Assembly (NCBI GenBank): GCA_903848465.1
Contig: CAINGK010000198.1
Location: 1-52,676 of the forward strand
Source of the DNA: an uncultured Verrucomicrobiota bacterium
GTDB taxonomy: Bacteria > Verrucomicrobiota > Verrucomicrobiia > Verrucomicrobiales > Verrucomicrobiaceae
Length of the DNA stretch: 52,676 nucleotides
Reading direction: 5' to 3'
How positions within the stretch are numbered: position 1 is the first letter of the stretch; the number at the start of each line of letters is the position of its first letter. Shown here piece after piece: positions 43,068-51,138 of the stretch. A program made the translations under genes and the position numbers. The notes below the pieces were generated by a model. It was given only the letters and a program-made list of their open reading frames with translations. It made no database searches and was not told where the DNA came from.

Positions 43068-43847
43068 TCAGGCACCCAGCTTCGCATAATACTTCGCGAT
43101 GCGTCGGGCGTGTTCATCGTACGCGGCTTCAAACAGCTCGGTGGCTTTCGCGGCACCGACGACGGCTCCCGCAGTGAGCACTTTGGGAGGCTGGCCGGCT
43201 TTGACCAGGCGATCGGCGACTTCGGCTTTGACGGCGTTCACCAGCAGGCAGCCGCCCACGGTGCTGCCGGGGGCGACGGGGGTGTCGAGATTTTCGATCT
43301 TGATCATGGCATCGCCAACGGGCGCGCCGGTGTCGAGGACGATGTCGGAGAAGTCCTGGAGCTTCTTGCCGTCGCGGTGGCGGCTGGTGCTGGCCTCGCT
43401 GTGCGTGGTGCTGATGATGGCGACGACTTTGACGCCGCGCCGTTGGAATTCTTCGGCCATTTCGACGGGGACGACGTTGCAGCCGCTGCTGGAGATCACG
43501 AGGGCGCTGTCGCCGGGCTGGAGATCGAAGTTACGCAGGATGCGGTTCGCCAGACCGCTGACGTTTTCGAGGAACATGGCCTGCCGCTGGCCATTCGCGC
43601 CGACGACGAGGTTGTGGAAGGTCAGTGAGAGCTCAACGATGGGATTGAAGCCGGGGAAGGAGCCGTAGCGCGGCCACATTTCCTCCACCAGAATGCGACT
43701 GTGGCCGGAGCCAAAGACGTGCACCATCTGTCCGGCGAGGATCGTCTTTGCGAACATGTCGGCAGCCTGTTGGATGAGCGGAAGCTGATCGCGGACACGG
43801 TTGAGAAGGCCTTGGCTGGCGTCGAGGTATTGGAGGGCGGGAGTCAT
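43068..43847 (-). CDS. SIS-domain sugar isomerase-like protein (UPF0309 type)
   Basis: A 259-residue protein with one SIS (phosphosugar-binding) domain. Motifs: VHVFGSGHSRILVEEM for the phosphosugar loop, then SALVISSSGCNVVPVEMAEE, where Ser residues bind the phosphate. It resembles the UPF0309 family, possibly amino-sugar phosphate isomerases. Its ATG (43847) overlaps the stop of the upstream ROK gene (ATGA), so the two are translationally coupled. With the ROK kinase it could phosphorylate and isomerise an imported sugar; the substrate is unknown. Confidence 0.9.
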   Translation of the reverse strand: MTPALQYLDASQGLLNRVRDQLPLIQQAADMFAKTILAGQMVHVFGSGHSRILVEEMWPRYGSFPGFNPIVELSLTFHNLVVGANGQRQAMFLENVSGLANRILRNFDLQPGDSALVISSSGCNVVPVEMAEEFQRRGVKVVAIISTTHSEASTSRHRDGKKLQDFSDIVLDTGAPVGDAMIKIENLDTPVAPGSTVGGCLLVNAVKAEVADRLVKAGQPPKVLTAGAVVGAAKATELFEAAYDEHARRIAKYYAKLGA

Positions 43848-44743
43848 GAGTTTTGCAGGAGATTAAAAACGGAACCGAGGCATCCGGCGCTGTCGCCGAG
43901 TTTGGCAGGAACAATGCGGGCTTGGTGGCCGCCGGGCCGCCACTCGAAACCAGCGAGGGCTTGTTGCAAGGGATCAAACAGACGCGCACCAGCGCCTGTG
44001 GCGATACCGCCGCCGACGATTACGAATTCGGGATCGAGCACGTTGATGAGCGAGGCGATGGCGGCGGCAAGATGACGCACGGAATCGAGCCACACTTTGG
44101 CGGCATGCTCGTCACCTGCACTGAAGGCATCGAGCAGTGCGTGGGTGGTGGCGTAACGTCCCTCACCACGCTGCGCGATGGTTTGATTGCCGATGGCGTC
44201 TTCGAGGCTGCCTGGGGTGTTGAAGTCATCGCAGGCCGCATTCGCGTCGATGGTGATGTGCCCGAGATGGCCCGCGCGGCCGATCTTGCCTTTGAGCAGG
44301 CGTCCGCCGCTCCAAATCGCGCCACCGACACCGGTGCCGAGCGTGAGCATGAAGGCGTCCTGCGTGTCCTTCGCGGCTCCGGCCCAGACTTCGCCGAGCA
44401 GCGCGGCATGAGCGTCATTCAGCACGCGGCAGTCGCGCTCCAGAAAGGCGGACCAGTGGAATTTTTCGAGCCCGTGCATGCGTCCTGGCATCCAGTCGAT
44501 GCAATGCCCGTCGGGATTCGCCAGACCGGGCGCGGAGAGTCCGACGCGGAGCTTCTGTCCGGCCTGCGCCTCGAACTCATGCACGATCTCACCCACGGTG
44601 AGGGCGAAGCGCGGTATGTCGCCGTCGAATTCGCCATCACGGGTGGGTTTCGAAAGTGTGGCGATGGTGCGGGCACTGGCCGTTTCCACGAGCGCGGCCT
44701 TGATGTTCGTGCCGCCGAGATCGATGCCGATGGATACATTCAT
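43844..44743 (-). CDS. ROK family sugar kinase
   Basis: A 299-residue ROK-fold kinase, probably cytosolic. The ATP site is IGIDLGGTNIKAALVE (5-20); later blocks are LTLGTGVGGAIWSGG and the C-terminal FVIVGGGIATGAG. The usual ROK zinc motif (CxCGxxGCxE) is altered here to HITIDANAACDDFNTPG-SLED, keeping only part of it, so zinc binding is probably lost. It is coupled to the SIS gene downstream (4-base overlap) and lies 94 bases after the SDR gene, which suggests a sugar-utilisation operon SDR-ROK-SIS. Confidence 0.92.
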   Translation of the reverse strand: MNVSIGIDLGGTNIKAALVETASARTIATLSKPTRDGEFDGDIPRFALTVGEIVHEFEAQAGQKLRVGLSAPGLANPDGHCIDWMPGRMHGLEKFHWSAFLERDCRVLNDAHAALLGEVWAGAAKDTQDAFMLTLGTGVGGAIWSGGRLLKGKIGRAGHLGHITIDANAACDDFNTPGSLEDAIGNQTIAQRGEGRYATTHALLDAFSAGDEHAAKVWLDSVRHLAAAIASLINVLDPEFVIVGGGIATGAGARLFDPLQQALAGFEWRPGGHQARIVPAKLGDSAGCLGSVFNLLQNS

Positions 44744-44837
44744 GAGGTTGGCCGAAAGAGGGGAAAGAAGGAAAAAATCTGAGGCTGGATTGTCTGAGCT
44801 GGGGTCGGGCTTTTTTCAATTCGTTCCTCTTTTTCGA

Positions 44838-45626
44838 CTATCCAAGCTGACCCTCGGAAACCGTCCAGCCGCCATCCACAGCGAGGACCTGACCGGTGAT
44901 GAATTGCGAATCGGGCGAGAGCAGCAGCAGCGCGGCGGCATCGCAGTCCTCGGGCTGGCCGATGCGACCACCGTCGAGGGGTTGCTTGGTTTTAACGAAG
45001 TTCATGATGCTCTCGTTGCTCACGGCGCGCTGGGACATCGGCGTCTCCACCAACGCGGGAGCGATGACGTTCACGCGGATGTTTTGCGGCGCGTAGTAAG
45101 CGGCGATGGATTTGCTGAAGCCGATGATGCCCGCCTTCGCCGCAGCGTAGGCATGGGAGGCAAAAAACTGCGCGGAGGGCGAGTACCCGAGGACGCTGGC
45201 CATGTTGAGAATCACGCCACCGCTGCCCTGCTTCAGGAACTGGCGGATCGCGGCGCGGTTGGAGTAGATGACGGAGTTCAAATTGAGGTCGAGCGTGTAG
45301 CGCAGGCCTTCATCGGTGAGTTCGTGGAGGGGGCCGTCTCCCTTGCTGCGGCCACTGCCGCCCGCGACATGATAAAGGGCGTCCACTTTGCCAAACTCGC
45401 CCGCCGCCAGCTCCACCGCACGCTCCGCCGCTTCCGGCGTGGCGGCATCCGCAGCGAAACCACGTGCATTCAGGCCGAGGGCTTCCAGAGCGGCATCCAC
45501 ATTGACCTGCGAGCGGCTGGTGACGACGACCCGGGCTCCCGCCGCGACGAGTTGTTTCGCCGCGGACAGACCCAGCCCCGTCGTGCCGCCCATGATGATG
45601 ATGTTCTGGCCGAAAAGGGAATGCAT
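44838..45626 (-). CDS. Short-chain dehydrogenase/reductase
   Basis: A 262-residue classical SDR, NAD(P)-dependent. Nucleotide-binding MGGTTGLGLSAAKQL near the N-terminus, the NMAS serine strand, and the catalytic Y-x3-K pair in AYAAAKAGIIG are all present; the C-terminal ITGQVLAVDGGW is the usual ending. The ATG at 45626 (MHSLFGQNIII) is preferred to one at 45710. It is the first gene of a leftward set with ROK and SIS proteins and divergent (47 bases) from a sugar isomerase gene, so a shared promoter region and a role in sugar oxidation are likely. Substrate not known. Confidence 0.93.
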   Translation of the reverse strand: MHSLFGQNIIIMGGTTGLGLSAAKQLVAAGARVVVTSRSQVNVDAALEALGLNARGFAADAATPEAAERAVELAAGEFGKVDALYHVAGGSGRSKGDGPLHELTDEGLRYTLDLNLNSVIYSNRAAIRQFLKQGSGGVILNMASVLGYSPSAQFFASHAYAAAKAGIIGFSKSIAAYYAPQNIRVNVIAPALVETPMSQRAVSNESIMNFVKTKQPLDGGRIGQPEDCDAAALLLLSPDSQFITGQVLAVDGGWTVSEGQLG

Positions 45627-45673
45627 GTTGAGTGAAGGAGTCGGACGTGCGATGGCGTTGTTCAAGCTCCTGC

Positions 45674-46570
45674 ATGAACACACGACGCACTTTCCTTCGC
45701 AACCTCTCAAGTTTGGCTTTTACGGCTCCATTGATGGCGGAAACGCCGAAATCGAAGAACACCGTGTGTTTTTTCACCAAGCACCTGATTGGCCTGAGTT
45801 TTGACGAAATCGCCACTCTGGGCGCGGAAATGGGCGTGAATGGCGTGGAGTCGCCGATCCGGCCCAAGGGGCACATCGAGCCCGAGAAGGTGGTGGATGA
45901 GCTGCCGAAGTACATCGAGGCGCTGAAGAAACAGGGCCTCGAAATGACGATCATGACCTCAGGCATCAATGAGGTGAGCAAGGAGCAGCGCACGGAAGAG
46001 GTGCTGCGCACGGCGGCCAAGCTGGGCGTGAAGCGCTTCCGCATGAACTACTATAAGTACGACCTCAAGCAGCCGATCTGGGAGCAGCTCCAGGCGGTGC
46101 GGCCCAAGATCAAGGACCTCGTGGCCCTGTGCAAAGAGATCGGCATCCAGCCCATGTTCCAAAACCACAGCGGCAAGGATTACTTCGGCGCGCCCGTGTG
46201 GGACATCTTTTCCATCATGCGAGAGTACCCGGCGGCCGACTTCAGCTTTGCCTACGACATCCTGCACTCCACCTGCGAAGGCGGTCTGTCCTGGCCGCTG
46301 GAATTCAACCTCGTCAAAGACCACATCGGCGCCGCCTACTTCAAAGACTTCAAATGGGAGGGCCGCAAACTCGTGACCGTGCCCCTCGGCGAAGGCCAGG
46401 TGGACCCCGCCTACGGCAAGATGCTCATGAAGACCGGCTACTCCGGCCCGATTTCGCTCCATCTGGAGTATCTGGAGGGCAATCCGAAGGATCCCGCCGT
46501 GCTGAAGGAGTTCCGCGCGGCGCATCTGCGGGATATGAAGACACTGAGCGGATGGCTGGGCTGGGCGTGA
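45674..46570 (+). CDS. Sugar phosphate isomerase/epimerase-like TIM-barrel protein, Tat signal
   Basis: A 298-residue protein of the xylose isomerase-like/AP-endonuclease-2 superfamily. The N-terminus (MNTRRTFLRNLSSLAFTAP) has a twin-arginine motif (RRTFLR) and hydrophobic core, so it is probably exported by Tat. Barrel features include GVNGVESPIRPKGHIEPE, QPMFQNHSG, FSFAYDILHS and ISLHLEYLEG, where metal-binding Glu/His residues of the family fall. The ATG at 45674 gives the Tat signal; an in-frame ATG at 45632 would overlap the divergent gene. With the neighbouring SDR, ROK and SIS genes it points to a sugar or inositol-like pathway. Confidence 0.9.
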   Translation: MNTRRTFLRNLSSLAFTAPLMAETPKSKNTVCFFTKHLIGLSFDEIATLGAEMGVNGVESPIRPKGHIEPEKVVDELPKYIEALKKQGLEMTIMTSGINEVSKEQRTEEVLRTAAKLGVKRFRMNYYKYDLKQPIWEQLQAVRPKIKDLVALCKEIGIQPMFQNHSGKDYFGAPVWDIFSIMREYPAADFSFAYDILHSTCEGGLSWPLEFNLVKDHIGAAYFKDFKWEGRKLVTVPLGEGQVDPAYGKMLMKTGYSGPISLHLEYLEGNPKDPAVLKEFRAAHLRDMKTLSGWLGWA

Positions 46571-46738
46571 GGGGACTGATTGCTCGCCTACACTTGCCAA
46601 GTCTGTTTTCGATCAAGCAGCAGGCCAAGTTGAAGATTCCTTGCTGATGAAGATTAGCGCCACAGAGGTCAAATCAGATTGGCTCATTAAAAATTGCCAT
46701 CCTTTGATCTTGAACATGCGGCTCGCTTTGAATTTAGC
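46571..46738. other. Gene-poor stretch before small ORF
   Basis: A run of intergenic DNA. At 46647 an ATG opens a frame reading MKISATEVKSDWLI..., and the next gene's sequence begins in another frame near 46694; a frameshift joining them is possible, but the evidence is thin. Confidence 0.4.
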
Positions 46739-46960
46739 CGCATGCAGTTTGAGAGTGCTCGTGTTGAGCAAATGATCCAAAGCATTAAACCTGAGTTCCA
46801 AGCTAGATGGGAGTCTTTCGTGTCAGATGCGTGGCCCAGTGACACCCTTTGGTATTTCAAAAGTTCTCCCGATTCTTGGGCCAGTTTGTCCGGCCGTTCT
46901 GGCTTCGTCATCGTAAGAGACGGCGTGCCGTTTTCAGCGTTCCTCACATGGATGAGCTGA
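46739..46960 (+). CDS. Small hypothetical protein
   Basis: A 73-residue protein from the ATG at 46739 (MQFESARVEQMIQSIKPEFQ). It contains DTLWYFKSSPDSWASLSGRS and GFVIVRDGVPFSAFLTWMS. The pattern of Trp-Tyr-Phe, Ser-Pro and Gly-x-VRDG resembles small proteins I have seen annotated as hypothetical in many bacteria, often near antitoxin-like genes. Composition looks like a real protein and the frame is open upstream from a TTG at 46694. No function is known to me. It ends 28 bases before the promoter of the aminotransferase gene. Confidence 0.5.
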   Translation, partial: RMQFESARVEQMIQSIKPEFQARWESFVSDAWPSDTLWYFKSSPDSWASLSGRSGFVIVRDGVPFSAFLTWMS

Positions 46961-46988
46961 CTCCTTCCGAAGCAGCCCCACACAGCCC

Positions 46989-47016
46989 TTGCGCGCCCGC
47001 CGGAGCGCCCTACACT
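46989..47016 (+). promoter_or_regulatory. Candidate aminotransferase promoter
   Basis: TTGCGC (46989-46994), a 16-base spacer, then TACACT (47011-47016) followed by CGCCCTCC; the ATG is at 47041. The galM candidate has the same YACACTCGCC end. Confidence 0.45.
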
Positions 47017-47040
47017 CGCCCTCCCCCCTTCCCCCAACGC

Positions 47041-48120
47041 ATGAGCACCCACGTCAAACTTTACATCCCTGGACCCGTTGAAGTCAGCCCTGACACCTAC
47101 GCTGCGATGACGCAGCCGATGATCGGGCATCGCGGCAAGGGGTTTCAGGACCTTTACGCCGAGATCCAGCCGCTGCTGCAGACGCTCTTCGGCACGAAAC
47201 AGCAGGTGTTTCTGAGCACTTCCTCCGCCTGGGGCGTGATGGAGGGTTCCATCCGCAATCTGGTGAAGAAAAAGGTGCTCAATTGCTGCAATGGCGCTTT
47301 CTCCGACAAGTGGCTGGACGTTTCCAAGCGCTGCGGCAAGGAAGCCGAGGCCTACACCGTGGAGTGGGGCCAACCGGTCCGCGCTGACGAGATCGACAAG
47401 CGCCTCGCCACCGGTGACTTTGACGCGGTGACCTTCATCCACAATGAGACCTCCACCGGCGTGCTCAGCCCCATCGCGGAAATCGCCGCGCTGAAGAAGA
47501 AGTATCCCGATGTGATGTTCATCACGGATTCCGTCTCCGGCTTCACCACCGTGCCGGTGAATTTCGACGAACTCGGCATCGACGTGCTGCTCACCGGCAG
47601 CCAGAAGGCCTTTGCGCTGCCTCCGGGCCTGGCCCTCTTCACCGCGTCCGAGGCCGCCATGACCCGCGCCGCCACGATCAATGACCGCGGCTACTACTTC
47701 GACTTCCTGGAGTTCAAGGCGAACGGCGAGAAGAGCATGACCCCCAGCACGCCCTGCATTTCGCTGATCTACGGCCTGCGCCATCAGCTCAAGAAGATCT
47801 TCGCCGAAGGCGTGGACAACCGCTACGCCCGCCACGCCAAGCTCAACGGCATGGTGCATGAGTGGGTGCGCCGCAACGGCTTCGAATTCTTCGCCCCCGA
47901 AGGCTTCCGCTCCAAGTCACTGACCTGCGTGGCTAACAACAAGGGCATCGACGTCGCGGCCTTCATCGCCCTGCTGAAAAAGAACCACAGCATGATCATC
48001 GACGGCGGCTACGGCAAGCTGAAGGGCAAAACCTTCCGCGTCTCCAACATGGGCGACGAATCCGAAGCAAGCATCAGCACGGTCATCGCCGCGCTGGATG
48101 ATAGCCTCGCGAAACTCTAA
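47041..48120 (+). CDS. Class V aminotransferase (alanine-glyoxylate / serine-pyruvate type)
   Basis: A 359-residue PLP enzyme of aminotransferase class V. It opens YIPGPVEVSPDTYAAM; the region 'FITDSVSGFTTVPVNFDELG' holds the cofactor-binding Asp; the Schiff-base lysine is in LLTGSQKAFALPPGLA. The family interconverts alanine or serine with glyoxylate or pyruvate, and in some lineages makes phosphoserine; I cannot separate these by eye. The ATG at 47041 is chosen, shortly after a candidate promoter; upstream in-frame ATGs exist but lack family support. A strong terminator follows (48168-48201). Confidence 0.93.
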   Translation: MSTHVKLYIPGPVEVSPDTYAAMTQPMIGHRGKGFQDLYAEIQPLLQTLFGTKQQVFLSTSSAWGVMEGSIRNLVKKKVLNCCNGAFSDKWLDVSKRCGKEAEAYTVEWGQPVRADEIDKRLATGDFDAVTFIHNETSTGVLSPIAEIAALKKKYPDVMFITDSVSGFTTVPVNFDELGIDVLLTGSQKAFALPPGLALFTASEAAMTRAATINDRGYYFDFLEFKANGEKSMTPSTPCISLIYGLRHQLKKIFAEGVDNRYARHAKLNGMVHEWVRRNGFEFFAPEGFRSKSLTCVANNKGIDVAAFIALLKKNHSMIIDGGYGKLKGKTFRVSNMGDESEASISTVIAALDDSLAKL

Positions 48121-48167
48121 TCGATTCCATCCCAGCCTCACCCAAACGGGTGATGATCCTTTGCCAC

Positions 48168-48201
48168 GAACGGCCCTGAATTTCAGGGCCGTTCTTTTTT
48201 T
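48168..48201 (+). terminator. Strong Rho-independent terminator
   Basis: Perfect 11-bp stem gaacggccctg (48168-48178) with cagggccgttc (48184-48194), loop aattt, followed by seven T residues. It closes the aminotransferase transcript. Confidence 0.93.
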
Positions 48202-48295
48202 GTGACAGCCGAATCCGCATGGAAACGGCATGGCGCTGACGCTGCCTGATCTGCGCAGTCAACTATCACAGACCTTTCACCATGAGGGGCGCACG

Positions 48296-48323
48296 TTGGC
48301 ACGCGGGATGCTTTCTTTAAATA
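48296..48323 (+). promoter_or_regulatory. Candidate promoter of the roadblock-amt operon
   Basis: TTGGCA (48296-48301), a 16-base spacer and TAAATA (48318-48323). The ATG of the first gene is only 9 bases after the -10, so the transcript would be nearly leaderless. Confidence 0.42.
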
Positions 48324-48332
48324 TACCTTTAG

Positions 48333-48698
48333 ATGGAACCCACTCGCATCATTCCGATCTCAACAGCCCGCGCCTTAGCGGGCGCTCAACCCAGTAACAT
48401 CGTTCGTATGGAACCCGATCCTGGCCTGATCAAGATGGAGTCTTCCCAAGGACGTGAAACCCTGTCAGGTGGCGACACCGAGTCTGCGCAGCGTTTCGCC
48501 GGCGAAGTGAAATACGTCGGCTACTTCTCTGAAAAGCTGGCTGAAACACTCGGCATGCGCCGTTTGGAAATCGCCATCGTCGAAGATCGGGATGGGCAGA
48601 CGGCCATCAGCACAGGTGAGCAGGCAGGCAACTGGCATGGGATGATCAGCAGCAACCGCCGTTCGATCAAACAGGTGCGCGAGTCGCTGACACGCTGA
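48333..48698 (+). CDS. Small roadblock-like protein, first gene of the amt operon
   Basis: A 121-residue soluble protein. The first 50 residues are Ser/Pro/Thr-rich; the C-terminal part (about 53-121) reads AGEVKYVGYFSEKLAETLGM, RRLEIAIVEDRDGQTAISTG and NRRSIKQVRESLTR, with the helix-strand pattern of a partial roadblock/LC7 fold. The ATG at 48333 is chosen because it lies just behind a candidate promoter; an alternative ATG with the same ATGGAACCC start is at 48408. The next gene, also roadblock-like, starts 13 bases after it. I infer that the pair may form a heterodimer acting on a GTPase or signalling protein, but no GTPase is nearby. Confidence 0.6.
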   Translation: MEPTRIIPISTARALAGAQPSNIVRMEPDPGLIKMESSQGRETLSGGDTESAQRFAGEVKYVGYFSEKLAETLGMRRLEIAIVEDRDGQTAISTGEQAGNWHGMISSNRRSIKQVRESLTR

Positions 48699-48711
48699 TC
48701 TCGATTTCCTC

Positions 48712-49422
48712 ATGAGTTTGAATTCTGTGATCACTTCCGCAGCCTCCCTGCAACGCCTTGACGGCGTGGCAGGCGTGATGCTCTTCAAAGGCCGCAACAC
48801 CATCCACCGCCAGATGCCGTTCTCGGACATGCGCGCGGAGAACCTGCGTGAGATCATCAACCAAATGCTGGATGGCTACCGTCAGGTACGCCGAAACATG
48901 CGCCAAGTCTTCCTGGAGTTCGATGGCGGCTCCCTGCTCATGGTGACGCAGGATGATGTGGTGATGCTGTTCTTCCTCACCTCACGAGCGGACTCCGATC
49001 TCGCGGCCAGTGCGGCGTCGGTCATGCTGAATGATCACGCCAAAGTGCTGAACCAGGCCTCGACGGAATTTCAGCCGTTGGCACCGGTGGCGTCAAACGC
49101 GGTTGAGGAGCTCGTCGTCACCAGCCCGCGCGCCTTGCAGCAGATCACCGAAAAAGCGGAGCTGATCAGCGGCACCAACAGCAATTGGTGGGCGTTGCGC
49201 AAGCACATCGAGGGCATCCTCGGCAAGGTCATGGGCCGCGCTCAGCTAACGATGATGATCGACCGCGTGCTGGCCAAGCGCGGCACGCCGGACCCCTACC
49301 GGCTCTCTCCCGCTGAGACGCGCAAACTCGCCGTGGAACTCATCGACCAAGTCCCCAACACCACCAAGCGCCAGGCGCTCATGAGCGAACTGGAGGCCGT
49401 GCTGGCCGATCACAAACTCTGA
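48712..49422 (+). CDS. Roadblock/LC7-like domain protein
   Basis: A 236-residue soluble protein. N-terminal part (about 8-110): LQRLDGVAGVMLFKGRNTIH, QVFLEFDGGSLLMVTQDDVV and MLFFLTSRADSDLAASAASV, which follow the roadblock/LC7 layout, as in MglB-type GTPase regulators. A linker follows, then a helical C-terminal domain (about 160-236, LRKHIEGILGKVMGRAQLTM and LSPAETRKLAVELIDQVP) of a kind often found after roadblock domains. It lies 13 bases after the first small protein and 4 bases before amt, so the three are cotranscribed. A role in controlling ammonium uptake is an inference from that alone. Confidence 0.65.
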   Translation: MSLNSVITSAASLQRLDGVAGVMLFKGRNTIHRQMPFSDMRAENLREIINQMLDGYRQVRRNMRQVFLEFDGGSLLMVTQDDVVMLFFLTSRADSDLAASAASVMLNDHAKVLNQASTEFQPLAPVASNAVEELVVTSPRALQQITEKAELISGTNSNWWALRKHIEGILGKVMGRAQLTMMIDRVLAKRGTPDPYRLSPAETRKLAVELIDQVPNTTKRQALMSELEAVLADHKL

Positions 49423-49426
49423 TTTC

Positions 49427-51067
49427 ATGAAACAAAAGCTCCCACCCATCATTCTGGCAGTCCTCCTGGCCGCTTCCCTGGTTCAAGCACAGGTCACACC
49501 TTCAGCGCCGCCTGCCACAGCCCCTGCCGCACCGGCCATGGAAGGCAAGCTCGACAGCATCATCGGCAAGATCGAATACAACGAACGGCTGGACACCAAG
49601 CTCGATGGCATCATCACCCGTCTGGACTCAGGCGACCGTGTGTCCAACAAGCTGGACATCATTTTGTCGGCCCTCAAGGAGCATGATCAAAAGCTCGAAA
49701 AACTTGCCGCCACACCAGCGGTGCCAGCAGCAGCGGCAGCCCCCGCCGTGACAGCGGCCATTGCAGTCCCAGCTACCGCAGCACCCGTAGTTGCGGCACC
49801 CGCAGCGCCAGCACCTCCTGCGGGTGAAATCAGTGAAACGCAGTGGAATGTGAACTACGTCTGGATCGTGCTGACCGCCTCCATGGTGTTCTTCATGCAG
49901 GCCGGGTTTGTCATGCTGGAAATCGGCGCGTGCCGTGCTAAAAACACGATCAACATCGTCATGAAGTCGTTCCTCGATTTCTGCATCTGCGCCATCGTGT
50001 TCCTGCTCGTGGGCTTTGCGTTCATGTTTGGCAAATCCTGGAATGGCGTGGTCGGCACCGACAGTTTCTGGCTTTCCAGTTTCCCCGGTGATCACAAAGT
50101 CTGGGTCTTCTGGTTCTTCCAGGTGGGATTCGCCGGTGTGTCCTGCACGATCATGTCCGGCGCGGTGGCAGAACGCACCAAGTTCCTGGGCTATCTGATG
50201 TACTGCGCACTGTTCACCGCACTGATCTATCCCGTCATCGGCCACTGGGCCTGGGGCAGCTTCGGCGGTCCCTATGGTGTGGGTGGCGAAAAAGGCTGGC
50301 TGGAGGCCATGGGCTTCGTGGACTACGCTGGCTCCTCGGTCGTGCATGCCTGTGGTGGCTCATGCGCGCTGGCGGGTATTCTTGCAGTCGGTCCCCGAGC
50401 TGGCCGTTTCGGCCCGGATGGTTCGCCACGCTTGATCGCCGGTCACAACATCCCGCTCGTCACTCTGGGCGTCTTTCTGCTGTGGTTCGGCTGGTTCGGC
50501 TTCAATGCTGGCTCCTCCCTCTCTGGAGCTTCCATGATTGGTCGTCTGGTAGTGAATACCACCATCAGCCCCTCCGCTGCTGGCATCGCGGCGATGATCT
50601 CCATGTGGTTCATTCAGGGCAAGCCCGACGTGAACATCGCCATGAACGGCGCCCTCGGCGGCGCGGTGGCCATCACCGCCTGCTGCGGCAATGTGACACC
50701 AGGTGCGGCCATCATCATCGGTGCCTTTGGCGGCATCATTACCACGGTGGCAACAATCGCCCTGGAACGTTGGAAAATCGACGATGCCGTGGGTGCAGTG
50801 CCGGTGCATCTGGCCTGCGGCTGGTGGGGCACGCTGTGTGTGGCCTTATTCGACGAGAAAGGCTTCAGCATTCAGCGCCTGGGCGTTCAAGCGCTCGGCA
50901 CTGTCAGCATCAGTCTCTACTCGTTCATCGTCTGCACGCTCGTGTTCGCCTTCATCAAGCTCTGTGTGCGCATCCGTGCCACCGAGGAGGAACAGATCAA
51001 CGGCCTCGACTTTACCGAACACGCCGCGAACGCGTATCCCGACTTCCAGACCACCGAACAGGCCTGA
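49427..51067 (+). CDS. amt: Ammonium transporter with an exported N-terminal extension
   Basis: Amt/MEP/Rh family channel, 546 residues. The membrane core starts near residue 140 (WNVNYVWIVLTASMVFFMQA) and has about 11 helices. The pore's twin histidines are in DYAGSSVVHACGG and GAVPVHLACGWWGTL. Ahead of it is an unusual extension of about 135 residues: a cleavable signal peptide (MKQKLPPIILAVLLAASLVQAQ), a helical segment with heptad spacing (LDSIIGKIEYNERLDTKLDG, then ITRLDSGDRVSNKLDIILSA) and an Ala/Pro/Val-rich linker. Amt proteins normally have a short signal peptide only. It lies 4 bases after the roadblock-like gene. No P-II (glnK) gene is adjacent. Confidence 0.97.
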   Translation: MKQKLPPIILAVLLAASLVQAQVTPSAPPATAPAAPAMEGKLDSIIGKIEYNERLDTKLDGIITRLDSGDRVSNKLDIILSALKEHDQKLEKLAATPAVPAAAAAPAVTAAIAVPATAAPVVAAPAAPAPPAGEISETQWNVNYVWIVLTASMVFFMQAGFVMLEIGACRAKNTINIVMKSFLDFCICAIVFLLVGFAFMFGKSWNGVVGTDSFWLSSFPGDHKVWVFWFFQVGFAGVSCTIMSGAVAERTKFLGYLMYCALFTALIYPVIGHWAWGSFGGPYGVGGEKGWLEAMGFVDYAGSSVVHACGGSCALAGILAVGPRAGRFGPDGSPRLIAGHNIPLVTLGVFLLWFGWFGFNAGSSLSGASMIGRLVVNTTISPSAAGIAAMISMWFIQGKPDVNIAMNGALGGAVAITACCGNVTPGAAIIIGAFGGIITTVATIALERWKIDDAVGAVPVHLACGWWGTLCVALFDEKGFSIQRLGVQALGTVSISLYSFIVCTLVFAFIKLCVRIRATEEEQINGLDFTEHAANAYPDFQTTEQA

Positions 51068-51138
51068 GGCAACCTTGGTCACGCATTGCGCAAGATCGGC
51101 GGGGCATCCTGGGTGACCCCGTGCGTTTTTGTACGACC

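Noticed and set aside
50362..51138. Extended upstream start for the radical SAM gene
   Set aside because: That extension overlaps the 3' half of amt in another frame and has Arg/His-rich shadow composition; the ATG at 51139 fits the family.
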